Assembly: GCF_017942085.1 (NCBI RefSeq) | Contig: NZ_JAGKSP010000002.1 | Coordinates: 806,001-870,000 of the forward strand | DNA from: Paenibacillus lignilyticus | GTDB taxonomy: Bacteria > Bacillota > Bacilli > Paenibacillales > Paenibacillaceae | Direction of reading: 5' to 3' | DNA: 64,000 bases | In this document: piece by piece, positions 33,202-42,612 of the stretch | Layout of the letters: every line of letters begins with the position of its first letter | Position numbering within the stretch: the first letter of the stretch is position 1 | Position numbers and translations under genes: made by a program | Notes under the pieces: generated by a model | Told to the model about the DNA's origin: nothing | The model's input: only the letters and a program-made list of their open reading frames with translations | Databases searched by the model: none

Positions 33202-36200
33202 TTAGTACTGAGACAGATAACCGGAGCCGATGACCGTAATCGTTGAGATGCCCGGTCCGGTCCAACCGACAGCCAGATTATCTCCGCCGCCGCCGTCTTT
33301 ATGCAAGATTTCAAAATAATATGGCTGTCCCGCAGTCAATGTAATCGATGCCGATTGCTGGGAGCTATGTTTATTCCATTCACGCACGCCCGTGTACTCG
33401 TAAACGCTGGCAATCATGGAAGTATTCGACGGACTGTTGTTCGTGCTGAGCCACAGCTGCGATGTATCATCACTGGCAATGTAGAAGGTATAGGTACCGC
33501 TCGTCGCAGGCGTGATATAACCGCGAATACGGTCCCCGTAGTTATCCGCCCAGTTCGTCGCTCCTTCAAGACTGGTTAACACGTTTGTTCCCGATGGCGC
33601 CGTACCCGTAGGAATGCTGCTGACGCTCGTTCCGGATACGCCGGTCCAGTACTCTTGAATGACGCTGCCCGCACCGCCGCCTCCCGAAGCATTCGTCGTC
33701 ACATTAACGGACGTGCTTGCAGAAGAAATATTGCCGGCTGCATCTTTGGCTTTCACAGAGAAGGAGTAGGCGGTGTTCGCCGATAGTCCGCTAACGGTGA
33801 AAGCTGTCCCTGTCGCGGAGCCGACCAGTGTCGTTCCGCTGTAGATGTCATAACCCGCCACAGCGACATTGTCGGTCGAAGCCGACCAGGACAAGCTAAC
33901 GCTCGTGGAGGTTTTCGAAGGCGATGTCAGATTAGCCGGTGTAGTAGGCGCTTGCGTATCGGCACCGCCGCCACCGCCAAGGTTCACATCGCAGGTTTTG
34001 TACGCGCCCGGTATTGGATCACCGAACGTGCTGTTGCCGCAGTATACGCTGTTCGTGAACGTGCCATATGCGTAAACGCCATTGGCTCCATAACGAACCT
34101 CCTTCGTCCCGCTGAAGGAGCAAGTGTTATTCTCGCCGGCGCAATTCGTCCAGTTTGCAGCGGATGAACTGCTCGTCGTTACATTAAGCGCGCTGCTTGC
34201 GGCGGAGAAATTGCCGACCGCATCTTTCGCTTTGACGGTGAACGTATAGGAAGTGTTCTCCGTCAAGCCGCTCACGGTGAACGTTGTTCCGGTTGAAGAG
34301 CCGGCAAGTACGGCACCGTTGTAAATATCATAGCCCGTTACGCCCACATTGTCGGTCGAAGCCGTCCAGGACAGACTGACGCTTGTGGAGGTTTTCGATG
34401 GCGAAGCGAGGCCTGTCGGCGCGGTTGGCGCCTGCGTATCCGTCGCGGCGTTCGTCGTTACATTGAGCGTATTGCTCGCAGCTGACAGGTTCCCCGCCGC
34501 ATCTTTGGCCTTGACCGTGAACGAGTATGCCGTGCTTGCGGCCAGGCCGGTCACTGTAAAGGAGTTGCCCGTCGGCGTACCAACCAGCGTAGCGCCATTA
34601 TAGACTTCATAGCCCGTTACGCCGACGTTGTCCGTCGATGCCGTCCATGTCAGACTGACACTGGTGCTTGTTTTGGACGGTGAGGAAAGGCTTGCCGGCG
34701 CAGTCGGTGCCGTTGTGTCTGCTGCGGCATTCGTCGTCACGTTTAATGTATTGCTCGCGGTAGAGACATTGCCGGCCGCATCCTTCGCTTTGACTGTGAA
34801 CGAATACGCGGTGCTCGCGGATAGACCGCTTACCGTGAAAGTCGTTCCCGCCGTCGTGCCGGCCAGCGTAGAGCCGTTGTACACATCGTAGCCCGTTACG
34901 GCTACGTTATCTGTCGAGGAAGCCCAAGACAGGTTAACGCTTGTGCTCGTTTTGGATGGCGACGTCAGACTGCCCGGAGCAGTAGGCGCAGTCGTATCGC
35001 TGCTGCCGGTTCCCGCTAGATTCACTTCGCAGGACTTGTAGGCTCCCGGAGCCGGATCGCCGAATTGGTTGTTCGAGCAAACGACCGAGTTCGTGAAAAT
35101 GCCGTAGTTATAACTGCCGTTAGCGCCATAACGAACCTCTTTGGTGCCGGTAAAGCTGCATGTCTGGTTCTCTCCTGCGCAAGCGGTCCAGTTGGCGGCC
35201 GGATCGGTAGTGGCGGAGGCGGTATTGCTCGCCGCCGATACGTTGTTCGAAGCATCCTTCGCTTTGACGGTAAACGTATAGGCCGTACTAGGCGTCAGCC
35301 CGGTTACGGTTTTGAACGTATTGATTGCGCCGGTCGTCGATCCGACCACTGTCGTTCCGCTGTAGATGTCATAGCCGGTTACGCCCATGTTATCGGTGGA
35401 TGCGGACCAGGCGAGGGTTACGGTCGTATCCGTTACGTCCGTGATCGTCAAGCCCGTCGGCGTCGTCGGCGCTTGCGTATCGCCTACATCCGTCGTTACG
35501 TTCAGCGTGTTGCTCGCAGCCGACACGTTGCCTGCCGCATCCTTCGCCTTAACGGTAAAACTGTAAGCCGTGCTAGGCGTTAATCCGTTGACCGTTAAGG
35601 ACGTCCCGGACGTGGAGCTGTAAAGCGTGCCGCCTTTATAGACATCGTAGCCGATGACGCCGACGTTATCCGTTGCGCCGGACCAGGACAGATCCACGGT
35701 TACGTTCGATTTGGACGGGGAGGTCACCGTCGGCGCCGTTGGCGCTTGCGTATCCGGCGGACCGGCATAGACGTTGATCATCTGCTCCTTCAGGCTTGCG
35801 CGGCCCGTATTGTCCCATACGACGAGCGTCACGCGATAGTTGCCTGCCGTCTGATAGGTATACGTCGGGCTTGTTGACGTAACCGGCGGACCTTCGCCCA
35901 GATCCCACAGGTTCTCTGCGATGGTGCCGTTGTCCGTAGATGAGTTGGTGAACGTAACCGGCTGACCGAGCTGCACGGACAGCGGAGCACTGAAATTCGC
36001 GACGGGCTTCGGATCGCTGAAGCCGCGGCTCGTCAGCTGCGTGTTGGTTCCGTTGCCGCTAACGGTGTTGCCCGACCATTCGAGATCGGCCGCCGCGGAT
36101 GGATATTGATCGATGGACGCTCCGGCATTGCCCGTAATCGTGTTGTTGATGAAGCTGATTCGATCCGTACCGGAGGCCGTCGTAATTTCGATCGCTTTGC

Positions 36201-37410
36201 CTCCGTTGTTCGTGATAATGTTGCTGTCGAAGGTAAGATTCCGCGAATTGCCGTGAATCCGGATCGCGTTGCCGGCATAGCCGGGATAAGCGGCGGCCGG
36301 GTTGTTGTTCGGTCCGTTTTTGAACGTGTTTTTATAGAAGTATTGGTACTGTTCCGTCTCGCCCGTTCCTTCGCCTTGAAGCTGCATGCCCCACATGACG
36401 ATGTTCTGAACGGTGTTATAGCCCCAGTATTGGTAGCCGGTGCCCGGGGATTGCTGCATGCCGACTTGCTGGCCGCCATCGACTAAGTTGTCGGTCGTGA
36501 CGCCGTGCGTCACCATAACCTCGAGTCCCATGCCTTTGACCGTGCCGGCCGTGGTATGGACGACATTGCGCCGAACCGCGATAGACTCGGATCGTACGGC
36601 GCTAATCCAGTGATCCACGTTGTTGTCTTCGATGACGGAATTGTTGCAGTTCGTGTGCAGCTCAATCGAGAGGCCGTGCGCGTTCACGCCCGATCCCGTG
36701 ATCGTGTTGCCTTTCACCACTACGCCGTTGCAGCCATCGCTCGCAAAAATTCCGCCCCGGCCCGTGTTCGAGATCGTGTTGTTCAGGAACTTCGTGTTGT
36801 TCGAATTCCAGCCGGCGCGAATGCCTGCGCCCCATTCGGAATTGATACCGATATTCGAGATCGTATTATTGGCGATAACGGAGTCCGAGGAAGCCGACAA
36901 CAGGATGCCAAACGGCGCAAATCCATCCGATTTGGTCAGATCCTTAATGATATTGTCATGAATATAGTGACTGCCGCCGGGCTCGCCCCAGATTCCGGAA
37001 ACAACATGGTTGTTGCTGTTGCCGTCGATGGTGAGCTGAGCAATCTCAACGCCGGTTTTCCCGCTGAGCGTGATCATATTGTTGTCTGTCGTTCCGTTAT
37101 ACTTGATAATGGCAGTCGTTTTGCTTTGTCCGATCAGTTTAACACCTGACTTCGCGACAATGGATCCGGACGTATAATACGTGCCGGACGGGAAGAATAC
37201 CGTATCGCCGCTGGCCGCAGCCGTAATGGCATTGTTGATGGCCTGCGTATCGTCCGCGGTATCGGTGCCGTTAGCCCCGAATGAGGTAACATTGTAGCTC
37301 GCTGCGCTGGCTACAGGTATGGATACGGCTGATAGCAGCATGGAAAGAACAGGCACAATCAGGGCTACGCTTGAGACTAATTTTCGCTTACGGAATTTGA
37401 ATCTTCTCAC
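33202..37410 (-). CDS. large secreted beta-helix protein with PKD, six Fn3, two Cys modules and PA14
   Basis: A 1402-residue secreted protein, probably a polysaccharide lyase or glycan-binding enzyme. After a signal peptide (cleavage near VASAAS), a right-handed parallel beta-helix of the pectate-lyase-3 type (SFGANGTDTADDTQAI and N-x-I-x-N repeats, about 40-500) is followed by a PKD domain, two Fn3 domains, a Cys-rich CAGENQTCSF..FGDPAPG module, three Fn3, a second Cys module, a sixth Fn3 and a C-terminal PA14 domain. I chose the GTG at 37410 (AAGGGAG upstream) because it puts the signal peptide at the N terminus. Catalytic residues cannot be assigned by eye. Confidence 0.85.
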   Translation of the reverse strand: MRRFKFRKRKLVSSVALIVPVLSMLLSAVSIPVASAASYNVTSFGANGTDTADDTQAINNAITAAASGDTVFFPSGTYYTSGSIVAKSGVKLIGQSKTTAIIKYNGTTDNNMITLSGKTGVEIAQLTIDGNSNNHVVSGIWGEPGGSHYIHDNIIKDLTKSDGFAPFGILLSASSDSVIANNTISNIGINSEWGAGIRAGWNSNNTKFLNNTISNTGRGGIFASDGCNGVVVKGNTITGSGVNAHGLSIELHTNCNNSVIEDNNVDHWISAVRSESIAVRRNVVHTTAGTVKGMGLEVMVTHGVTTDNLVDGGQQVGMQQSPGTGYQYWGYNTVQNIVMWGMQLQGEGTGETEQYQYFYKNTFKNGPNNNPAAAYPGYAGNAIRIHGNSRNLTFDSNIITNNGGKAIEITTASGTDRISFINNTITGNAGASIDQYPSAAADLEWSGNTVSGNGTNTQLTSRGFSDPKPVANFSAPLSVQLGQPVTFTNSSTDNGTIAENLWDLGEGPPVTSTSPTYTYQTAGNYRVTLVVWDNTGRASLKEQMINVYAGPPDTQAPTAPTVTSPSKSNVTVDLSWSGATDNVGVIGYDVYKGGTLYSSTSGTSLTVNGLTPSTAYSFTVKAKDAAGNVSAASNTLNVTTDVGDTQAPTTPTGLTITDVTDTTVTLAWSASTDNMGVTGYDIYSGTTVVGSTTGAINTFKTVTGLTPSTAYTFTVKAKDASNNVSAASNTASATTDPAANWTACAGENQTCSFTGTKEVRYGANGSYNYGIFTNSVVCSNNQFGDPAPGAYKSCEVNLAGTGSSDTTAPTAPGSLTSPSKTSTSVNLSWASSTDNVAVTGYDVYNGSTLAGTTAGTTFTVSGLSASTAYSFTVKAKDAAGNVSTASNTLNVTTNAAADTTAPTAPASLSSPSKTSTSVSLTWTASTDNVGVTGYEVYNGATLVGTPTGNSFTVTGLAASTAYSFTVKAKDAAGNLSAASNTLNVTTNAATDTQAPTAPTGLASPSKTSTSVSLSWTASTDNVGVTGYDIYNGAVLAGSSTGTTFTVSGLTENTSYTFTVKAKDAVGNFSAASSALNVTTSSSSAANWTNCAGENNTCSFSGTKEVRYGANGVYAYGTFTNSVYCGNSTFGDPIPGAYKTCDVNLGGGGGADTQAPTTPANLTSPSKTSTSVSLSWSASTDNVAVAGYDIYSGTTLVGSATGTAFTVSGLSANTAYSFSVKAKDAAGNISSASTSVNVTTNASGGGGAGSVIQEYWTGVSGTSVSSIPTGTAPSGTNVLTSLEGATNWADNYGDRIRGYITPATSGTYTFYIASDDTSQLWLSTNNSPSNTSMIASVYEYTGVREWNKHSSQQSASITLTAGQPYYFEILHKDGGGGDNLAVGWTGPGISTITVIGSGYLSQY

Positions 37411-37537
37411 TTCATCACAACTCCCTTGTTCATCATGTGTACTGCACGATGATTCCCTTGCCGAACTTCTGCGCGAATCATGCTGCATGTGACGGATGAT
37501 TTCTGAAGCTATAATCAACTCCTCTCGCACACCGAAA

Positions 37538-37551
37538 TGTAAGCGCTTGCC
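37538..37551 (-). promoter_or_regulatory. cre-like box
   Basis: On the minus strand GGCAAGCGCTTACA matches 12 of 14 positions of TGWAANCGNTNWCA with an AAGCGCTT core. It lies 128 bases before the chosen start of the large secreted gene. Confidence 0.45.
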
Positions 37552-37712
37552 AGACGCCTGTATTACATGCTACAGGCTGGCAGGGGAGCCCGAAAGTGTA
37601 CAATAATGGAAAGCCTCTTTGCGGGGTTCACCGCCGATTATGATTTTTTCGAATTCATGCACTTTCTTGAATTTTTCCTATAAAATGATCAAATTCAGAT
37701 CCATCTCAACTC

Positions 37713-37745
37713 AAAAAAGAGCTGTAGGGGATGCTTCCCTACAAC
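37713..37745 (-). terminator. rho-independent terminator of the heparinase-like gene
   Basis: GTAGGG pairs with CCCTAC around a seven-base loop; the minus strand continues AGCTCTTTTTT. Confidence 0.75.
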
Positions 37746-37762
37746 CCTTCATTTAGGAGTAA

Positions 37763-39637
37763 CTAAACCTCGCTTATTCTAATCATGCATTCACCCCGAT
37801 CAAGGGGAGTCCTTATTTTCAGATGAATGCGATACAAGCGCTCTCCCCATACCTCCTGCATGATGGCATCCTCCAGTGGTATTGTCTCGACCGAGCCTGC
37901 GAACATCGCACTGTTAAACTGAATGCTTATCCGGTTGCGGCACTCATCCTCCACAACAAAGCTCCCATCTCCTTCGCTTCGAGGCAGGTGAGGCGACAGC
38001 AGATGCAGCGTAATTTCATCCGTCCTATGCTGCAAGAGAAATTCATCCTTAATTTCAATGCAAGGTGACGAACCTCGAATGAGACTTATTGTCCGTAACC
38101 AGCTCCTGATCTCGGCCAAGTCCGGATATGCGCCTCCGATATCCAGCGATAATGCTGCTGACCGATCATCAAATTTACAATCGACATCGGCAGCTCGATA
38201 GGAGCTTCCGTTCCGTTGCTGTATCCCATTTACGATCGGAACATTGTGATAGGCGGATTGCATGGCCCATATCGAATAACGCTCCTCGAAGAAGGATTGG
38301 GAGGTATAGGTCAGCATCCCCGGATCAATAATCATCGGCGAGCCGTTGCAATACACGATAAAGTGACCAATGTCATTATGATTATGGCTTTCATCGTTAT
38401 GGCCTCCCTTAGCTGCAACGAATAACCCCTTGGACGTCCCCTGCCGCTCTCTGGCCACCATCACTTGAATGCCGTCCAGCCAAGCATCTCGGACATAAGG
38501 CGTTTCTCCCACATAGCGCTCTGCTTCCGAATAGTGAAATAACGCAGGCAGCAGGCGGGACATGGCAGGAAACTCAAGGTCTGTGGTTTCTTCCCGCTTC
38601 TTCCTGAGCACCATGGCTCCCAGTCCGGCAAGCTTATCGTCCCCGATACGTCGCCCATAGCGATAGGCCAGCTCTGCCGGGATCTGCACCTTAGCCGTGC
38701 TGTCTGCAAAATTGACATAGTACGCATCATCAATGAAAGCTCTGTATATGTAACGCCCGATCTGTTGGATAAGGGGCTCGTCGTAGACATGGATTTGGCG
38801 GGCCGAGACGCTGTAAAGCAGTTCCAATCCATCGAAAAGCATGCCTCCGGCGTATAACCAATACTTCGGACCTTCCTCGCAGCCTCCATCGGAACGGAGC
38901 CGTTCCAAATAGTGGTCCAAACTTCGCATTGCCTTCATTGCCGCAGCTTCACGGCGTTCGGGATCGTCTTCGAGCAGCAGGAATGCCGCCAAGCAATTGG
39001 AATTGCACCACGGATTCCAATTATTCAGCATCCTCTCTTGATTAAAGCCCATCCACCACAAATCGAAACGAGTTAAATAAGGATCAAGAATCCTTCTCTT
39101 CACCTCCTGCCGGATCCGCTCGCAGACCATCTTGCTTACGCTATCCAATTTGGACTTCATCAAATAATGCGTCCAAGCGAGCAGCGCCGCGGTTTCGGCC
39201 GAAAACAACTCAATAACGGGATCCTCCATATCCGGAAGAGAGTCCTGACGCTTCATCATATAGCCGTGTCCGGGAATTCCCCAGAACGTTTCCTCGCAGA
39301 TACACCATATGCCATTCACGATGTCATCCAGGAATCGCCCCTCGTTCTCCATACATTCCGCTATGACCAACGAAGCCAAAGTCCTTCTTCGCTCCCATGA
39401 AGCCTTGTCGTACCTCTCCCGATTACCCGTTCGGCTATAATCCATGTACGCGGTAGCCGGCAAGGGATTCCATGCATGATTGAGCTTTGCAATGCCCTTA
39501 TTCATCCAATAGGTTCGCAGATGAAGCGGCAATCCGTCCCATTCTGGACGGTCTTCAATAGTTGGATAAGGCCTGAAATTCTCCCGCGGGAGCAGCATCT
39601 CTCCCAGCTTAGGCGTACCATATTTCTGTGCCAGCAT
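37763..39637 (-). CDS. heparinase II/III-family protein
   Basis: A 624-residue protein of the heparinase II/III fold: an alpha/alpha toroid in the first about 370 residues, then an antiparallel beta-sandwich domain with the signature GGHNDESHNHNDIGHF and MIIDPG. Relatives are polysaccharide lyases (PL12, PL15, PL17, PL21) that cut uronate-containing polymers by beta-elimination. There is no signal peptide, so it would act on imported oligosaccharides. AGGAGG lies upstream of the ATG. A terminator at 39680 separates it from the 11-gene operon, so it has its own transcript or follows by read-through. Confidence 0.85.
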   Translation of the reverse strand: MLAQKYGTPKLGEMLLPRENFRPYPTIEDRPEWDGLPLHLRTYWMNKGIAKLNHAWNPLPATAYMDYSRTGNRERYDKASWERRRTLASLVIAECMENEGRFLDDIVNGIWCICEETFWGIPGHGYMMKRQDSLPDMEDPVIELFSAETAALLAWTHYLMKSKLDSVSKMVCERIRQEVKRRILDPYLTRFDLWWMGFNQERMLNNWNPWCNSNCLAAFLLLEDDPERREAAAMKAMRSLDHYLERLRSDGGCEEGPKYWLYAGGMLFDGLELLYSVSARQIHVYDEPLIQQIGRYIYRAFIDDAYYVNFADSTAKVQIPAELAYRYGRRIGDDKLAGLGAMVLRKKREETTDLEFPAMSRLLPALFHYSEAERYVGETPYVRDAWLDGIQVMVARERQGTSKGLFVAAKGGHNDESHNHNDIGHFIVYCNGSPMIIDPGMLTYTSQSFFEERYSIWAMQSAYHNVPIVNGIQQRNGSSYRAADVDCKFDDRSAALSLDIGGAYPDLAEIRSWLRTISLIRGSSPCIEIKDEFLLQHRTDEITLHLLSPHLPRSEGDGSFVVEDECRNRISIQFNSAMFAGSVETIPLEDAIMQEVWGERLYRIHLKIRTPLDRGECMIRISEV

Positions 39638-39679
39638 CGAATCGCCGACCTCCTCACCCGTCTGTCTCTTAATTCATAG

Positions 39680-39713
39680 AAAAGGCAAGCAAACGGAGAG
39701 CCCGCAGCTTGCC
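39680..39713 (-). terminator. rho-independent terminator of the 11-gene operon
   Basis: GGCAAGC pairs with GCTTGCC around a 16-base loop, followed on the minus strand by TTTTC. It lies nine bases after the last gene of the operon. Confidence 0.65.
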
Positions 39714-39721
39714 TCTTCTTG

Positions 39722-40591
39722 TTATTTAAAATACTTCGCCAAATGCTCGGTCGCCTTCATAACCCCTTGTCTCTCGGCCTCGATGGAACCCCAGAACCGG
39801 TGATCCTCAAGCTCGATGCTTACAGCCCCGGCATATCCGAGTCGATCAAGACGAACGGCTACTTTCCCCCACTCGACTTCCCCGTGTCCGGGGATGGTAT
39901 AACGCCAAGAGCCTTCGGAGAATCCGTATTTCGCACCGAAGGTCGGCGTAATAACGCCGCTCTCGTACAGCTCCTCCCGGAGTATTTCCGTATCCTTGCC
40001 GTGGCAGTGATTGATGCGTTCTCCGAATTCGTCCAACGCGCGAAGATAATCAATGCCCAAGCGCACAAGATGGGAAGGGTCGTAGTTCAGCCCGAAATGC
40101 TTAGAGGGAATCGCCTCGAACATCGCTCTCCACATCTCCGGCGTACAGCCAAGCGTCGGGTAATACGGCGCAGGACCGGGCCATCCTTCAATCGCGATAT
40201 AGATACCCGTCTGTTCTGCATGACGCACGAGCTCCGGAAAGGTTTCCTTCCAGATCGCAAAACCTTCGTTCCGCGGGAGCGTATGATCCTCCGGCACAAG
40301 ACACATAAACAGCACGCTGCCGCCCAGTGAAGCAATCGAACTCAATTGCTTCTTCGCCGCTTCCAGCGCTTCCTCGCGGCGACCTGCGTCACGGCTTAAC
40401 AGTCGCGACGTATGATGGGCATCAATCGATCCGATGCCAATACGAGCTTCCTCGCAAGAGGCCTTCACTTCAGGAGTCAGATTGGAAACATCCAATACAT
40501 CAAGCCCAATGCTTGCCGCCCACGCGGCCGTCTTCGCGATTCCTTCCGCCCCGATCTTAGGCGGAATGCGCATTCCTAATTGGATCGTCAT
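39722..40591 (-). CDS. sugar phosphate isomerase/epimerase (xylose-isomerase-like TIM barrel)
   Basis: A 289-residue AP-endonuclease-2-type TIM barrel, usually an isomerase or epimerase of sugars or a 2-keto-inosose-type enzyme. Metal-site residues are suggested by E in IAIEGWPGP, D and H in NYDPSHL, H in INHCHGKD and E in SIELEDH. It is the last gene of the operon and overlaps the Gfo/Idh/MocA gene by four bases (40588-40591). Such pairs of oxidoreductase and TIM-barrel protein often act in turn on one sugar, for instance oxidising it to a keto form that is then isomerised. Confidence 0.85.
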   Translation of the reverse strand: MTIQLGMRIPPKIGAEGIAKTAAWAASIGLDVLDVSNLTPEVKASCEEARIGIGSIDAHHTSRLLSRDAGRREEALEAAKKQLSSIASLGGSVLFMCLVPEDHTLPRNEGFAIWKETFPELVRHAEQTGIYIAIEGWPGPAPYYPTLGCTPEMWRAMFEAIPSKHFGLNYDPSHLVRLGIDYLRALDEFGERINHCHGKDTEILREELYESGVITPTFGAKYGFSEGSWRYTIPGHGEVEWGKVAVRLDRLGYAGAVSIELEDHRFWGSIEAERQGVMKATEHLAKYFK

Positions 40592-41583
40592 GCCGATTGT
40601 TCCCCTTTCGCTTCCGCGTCTGCCTGCGGCTCGTAGCCGGCAGCTTGATAGATCATCTCCGACAGCTTCACGACCTTCAAGGCAAACTCGCCCGGCACAA
40701 GCACCTCATGTCGCCCAAGAATGGCATCGATGAAGCTTTTATCTTGGTTGGTCGTCTGCTCCGGCAGCTCCGGCACGATCGGATCCTGCCCGAGGCGGCG
40801 AAGCGTGATTTTGCCGTTGTCGTAGAAGATTCCGCCTTGTTCGCCGCAGAATACGAAGGTTTCATGCCAGCATGGGGAGTAACCGACCAAGTTCAAACCG
40901 GCAACGGCTCCTTCCGCGAACCGAATCGACGTGAACGTGTCGATCTCCACCGTGGCGCCATGCATGTGCAGCTGCGGCTTCACTTCAATCGGCGTAAGGC
41001 CGGACGTCCACAGCAGCACATCGATAATGTGACTGCCCGAGTCCATAAGGAAGCCGCCGCCGGATAACGCCGGATCCGCCCGCCAAGAGCCCGGCGTTCC
41101 CTGTCTCCATTGCTGATAGAGCGATGCCGTGATCGAGGTAAGCTTACCGATCTCGCCGCTTGCGATGGCATCGCGAATATATAAGAATTCCGGCTGAAAG
41201 TGCCGCTGGTAAGAAACTTGCATGATTTTGCCCGACTGCTCCGCTACTCGAATCAGCTGCTCCGCCTCCTCGGACGAGCAGGTCATCGGCTTCTCGATCA
41301 GCACATGCAGCCCCTTGCGGAGCACATCCTGCGCCTGAGCGAAATGCAGCGTATGCGGGGAGCAAATAATAACGGCATCAATGTCCGCCTGCTCCAGCAT
41401 GTCTCGATAATCCGAGAATTGCTGCACATCGATCAGGCTGTTTTTCGTGATGAAATTGTCCCGATTCTTGCTGCTGGTATCGGCTACGGCCTTAATCTCC
41501 GCCTCCGGCAGCTCCAGCAGCTGCCTTGCATGCCACCCTGCAATGCCACCTGTTCCAATGAAACCAACGCGCACTTTAGTCAT
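40588..41583 (-). CDS. Gfo/Idh/MocA-family oxidoreductase
   Basis: A 331-residue NAD(P)-dependent sugar oxidoreductase. The N-terminal Rossmann fold begins GFIGTGGIAGWHA, the family EKP motif is in VLIEKPMTC, and the C-terminal domain has GGGFLMDSGSHIID, the usual substrate and catalytic region (D and H). The ATG at 41583 has GGGAGG at good distance; the frame start at 41598 is rejected. It follows the permease gene by 20 bases and overlaps the TIM-barrel gene. It likely oxidises a sugar brought in by this locus. Confidence 0.88.
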   Translation of the reverse strand: MTKVRVGFIGTGGIAGWHARQLLELPEAEIKAVADTSSKNRDNFITKNSLIDVQQFSDYRDMLEQADIDAVIICSPHTLHFAQAQDVLRKGLHVLIEKPMTCSSEEAEQLIRVAEQSGKIMQVSYQRHFQPEFLYIRDAIASGEIGKLTSITASLYQQWRQGTPGSWRADPALSGGGFLMDSGSHIIDVLLWTSGLTPIEVKPQLHMHGATVEIDTFTSIRFAEGAVAGLNLVGYSPCWHETFVFCGEQGGIFYDNGKITLRRLGQDPIVPELPEQTTNQDKSFIDAILGRHEVLVPGEFALKVVKLSEMIYQAAGYEPQADAEAKGEQSA

Positions 41584-41603
41584 GTCCATACCTCCCAATA
41601 ATT

Positions 41604-42593
41604 TTACTCAACCAAACCGGAACGCTCCACGCCTTGAATGAAATAGCGTTGAAGGAAGAAATAAACCAGAAGCATCGGCAACAGAGCCATGAACGTAGCG
41701 GCCATTACGACAGGTAAACTGAATACTTCAAAGCTGCTGCCCGTTAACGTATCCAGCGATTGATAGAGACGAGGCAGCATCATCGGCAAAGTAAACTTCT
41801 CTTCCGAGGTGAGGAAGATCGACGGCTCGAAGAAATCATTCCAGTGCCATACGAGCGACAACAGCATCGTTACGACAATTGCAGGCGGCGTAAGCGGCAA
41901 TATAATCTTCCAATACACCTTGAAGCTGCCGCATCCGTCCACTCGGGCCGCATCCTCGAGCTCCCATGGAAGCCCGCGGAACAGCTGGCGGAAGATAAAG
42001 ATGAACAGCGCCCCGCGAAGCCCGCCCGCAAAGAAGGACGGAACAATGAGAGGCAGCACGCTGTCCAGCCATCCCATTGTTTTGTACTGCATGAACAGCG
42101 GAACGATGATCGTTTGCGGCGGTATAATCATGGTGAACATGCACAGGAAGAACAGCACCTCGCGGCCGGGAAACTTAATACGGGCGAAGCCATATGCGAC
42201 AAAGGAACAGGACAGCACCTGTCCGACCACGCTCAAGACGGCGATCAGAGCGGAATTATTGAAGTGCGTCATAAATTGCAAGCCCTTCATTCCGTAATAG
42301 AAATTTTCCCAAGCCAGGCTCGTCGGAATCCACTTGATCGTAAAATCCATCAAATCCACCGGATGCTTGAGCGCTGTCGTCACCATGTAGATAAACGGAT
42401 AGAGGAACACGAAGGCCAAATCGATAAGAATGACATAGACGAAGGTACGATAGATGAGCGAGATCCAGCGGCTCTTGCTCCCGATTCGGCTTACCAAGCT
42501 GTGGTTTCGGATCGCCTTGACTTTGCTGCCCACCTCGGTTTGCGTAACGGCAGCAACACGCTGCTTGGACTTCGGAATGGGAATCGACTTCAC
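41604..42593 (-). CDS. carbohydrate ABC transporter permease (MalG-type), second pair
   Basis: A 329-residue permease with an unusually long cytoplasmic N terminus (about 45 residues) and six membrane segments. The EAA loop reads EDAARVDGCGSFKVYWKIILP. It starts 19 bases after its partner permease and ends 20 bases before the oxidoreductase start. With 42613-43482 it makes the second complete permease pair of the operon, so two different sugar importers, or alternative permeases for one binding protein, are encoded together. Confidence 0.88.
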   Translation of the reverse strand: MKSIPIPKSKQRVAAVTQTEVGSKVKAIRNHSLVSRIGSKSRWISLIYRTFVYVILIDLAFVFLYPFIYMVTTALKHPVDLMDFTIKWIPTSLAWENFYYGMKGLQFMTHFNNSALIAVLSVVGQVLSCSFVAYGFARIKFPGREVLFFLCMFTMIIPPQTIIVPLFMQYKTMGWLDSVLPLIVPSFFAGGLRGALFIFIFRQLFRGLPWELEDAARVDGCGSFKVYWKIILPLTPPAIVVTMLLSLVWHWNDFFEPSIFLTSEEKFTLPMMLPRLYQSLDTLTGSSFEVFSLPVVMAATFMALLPMLLVYFFLQRYFIQGVERSGLVE

Positions 42594-42612
42594 GCTGCAA
42601 TCACCTCCTGTA

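Larger units (their letters stand above)
37411..37762 (-). other. upstream region of the large secreted gene
   Basis: No gene is seen here. It holds a cre-like box at 37538, AT-rich sequence around 37640-37690, and the terminator of the heparinase-like gene at 37713. The frame of the secreted protein stays open to 37530 but that part lacks a signal-peptide character. Confidence 0.5.

Noticed and set aside
33301..37149. Many plus-strand ORFs of 60-214 codons opposite the large secreted gene
   Set aside because: They mirror Fn3 and beta-helix repeats on the coding strand, have low-complexity Arg/Val/Ala text and no ribosome sites. Shadows.
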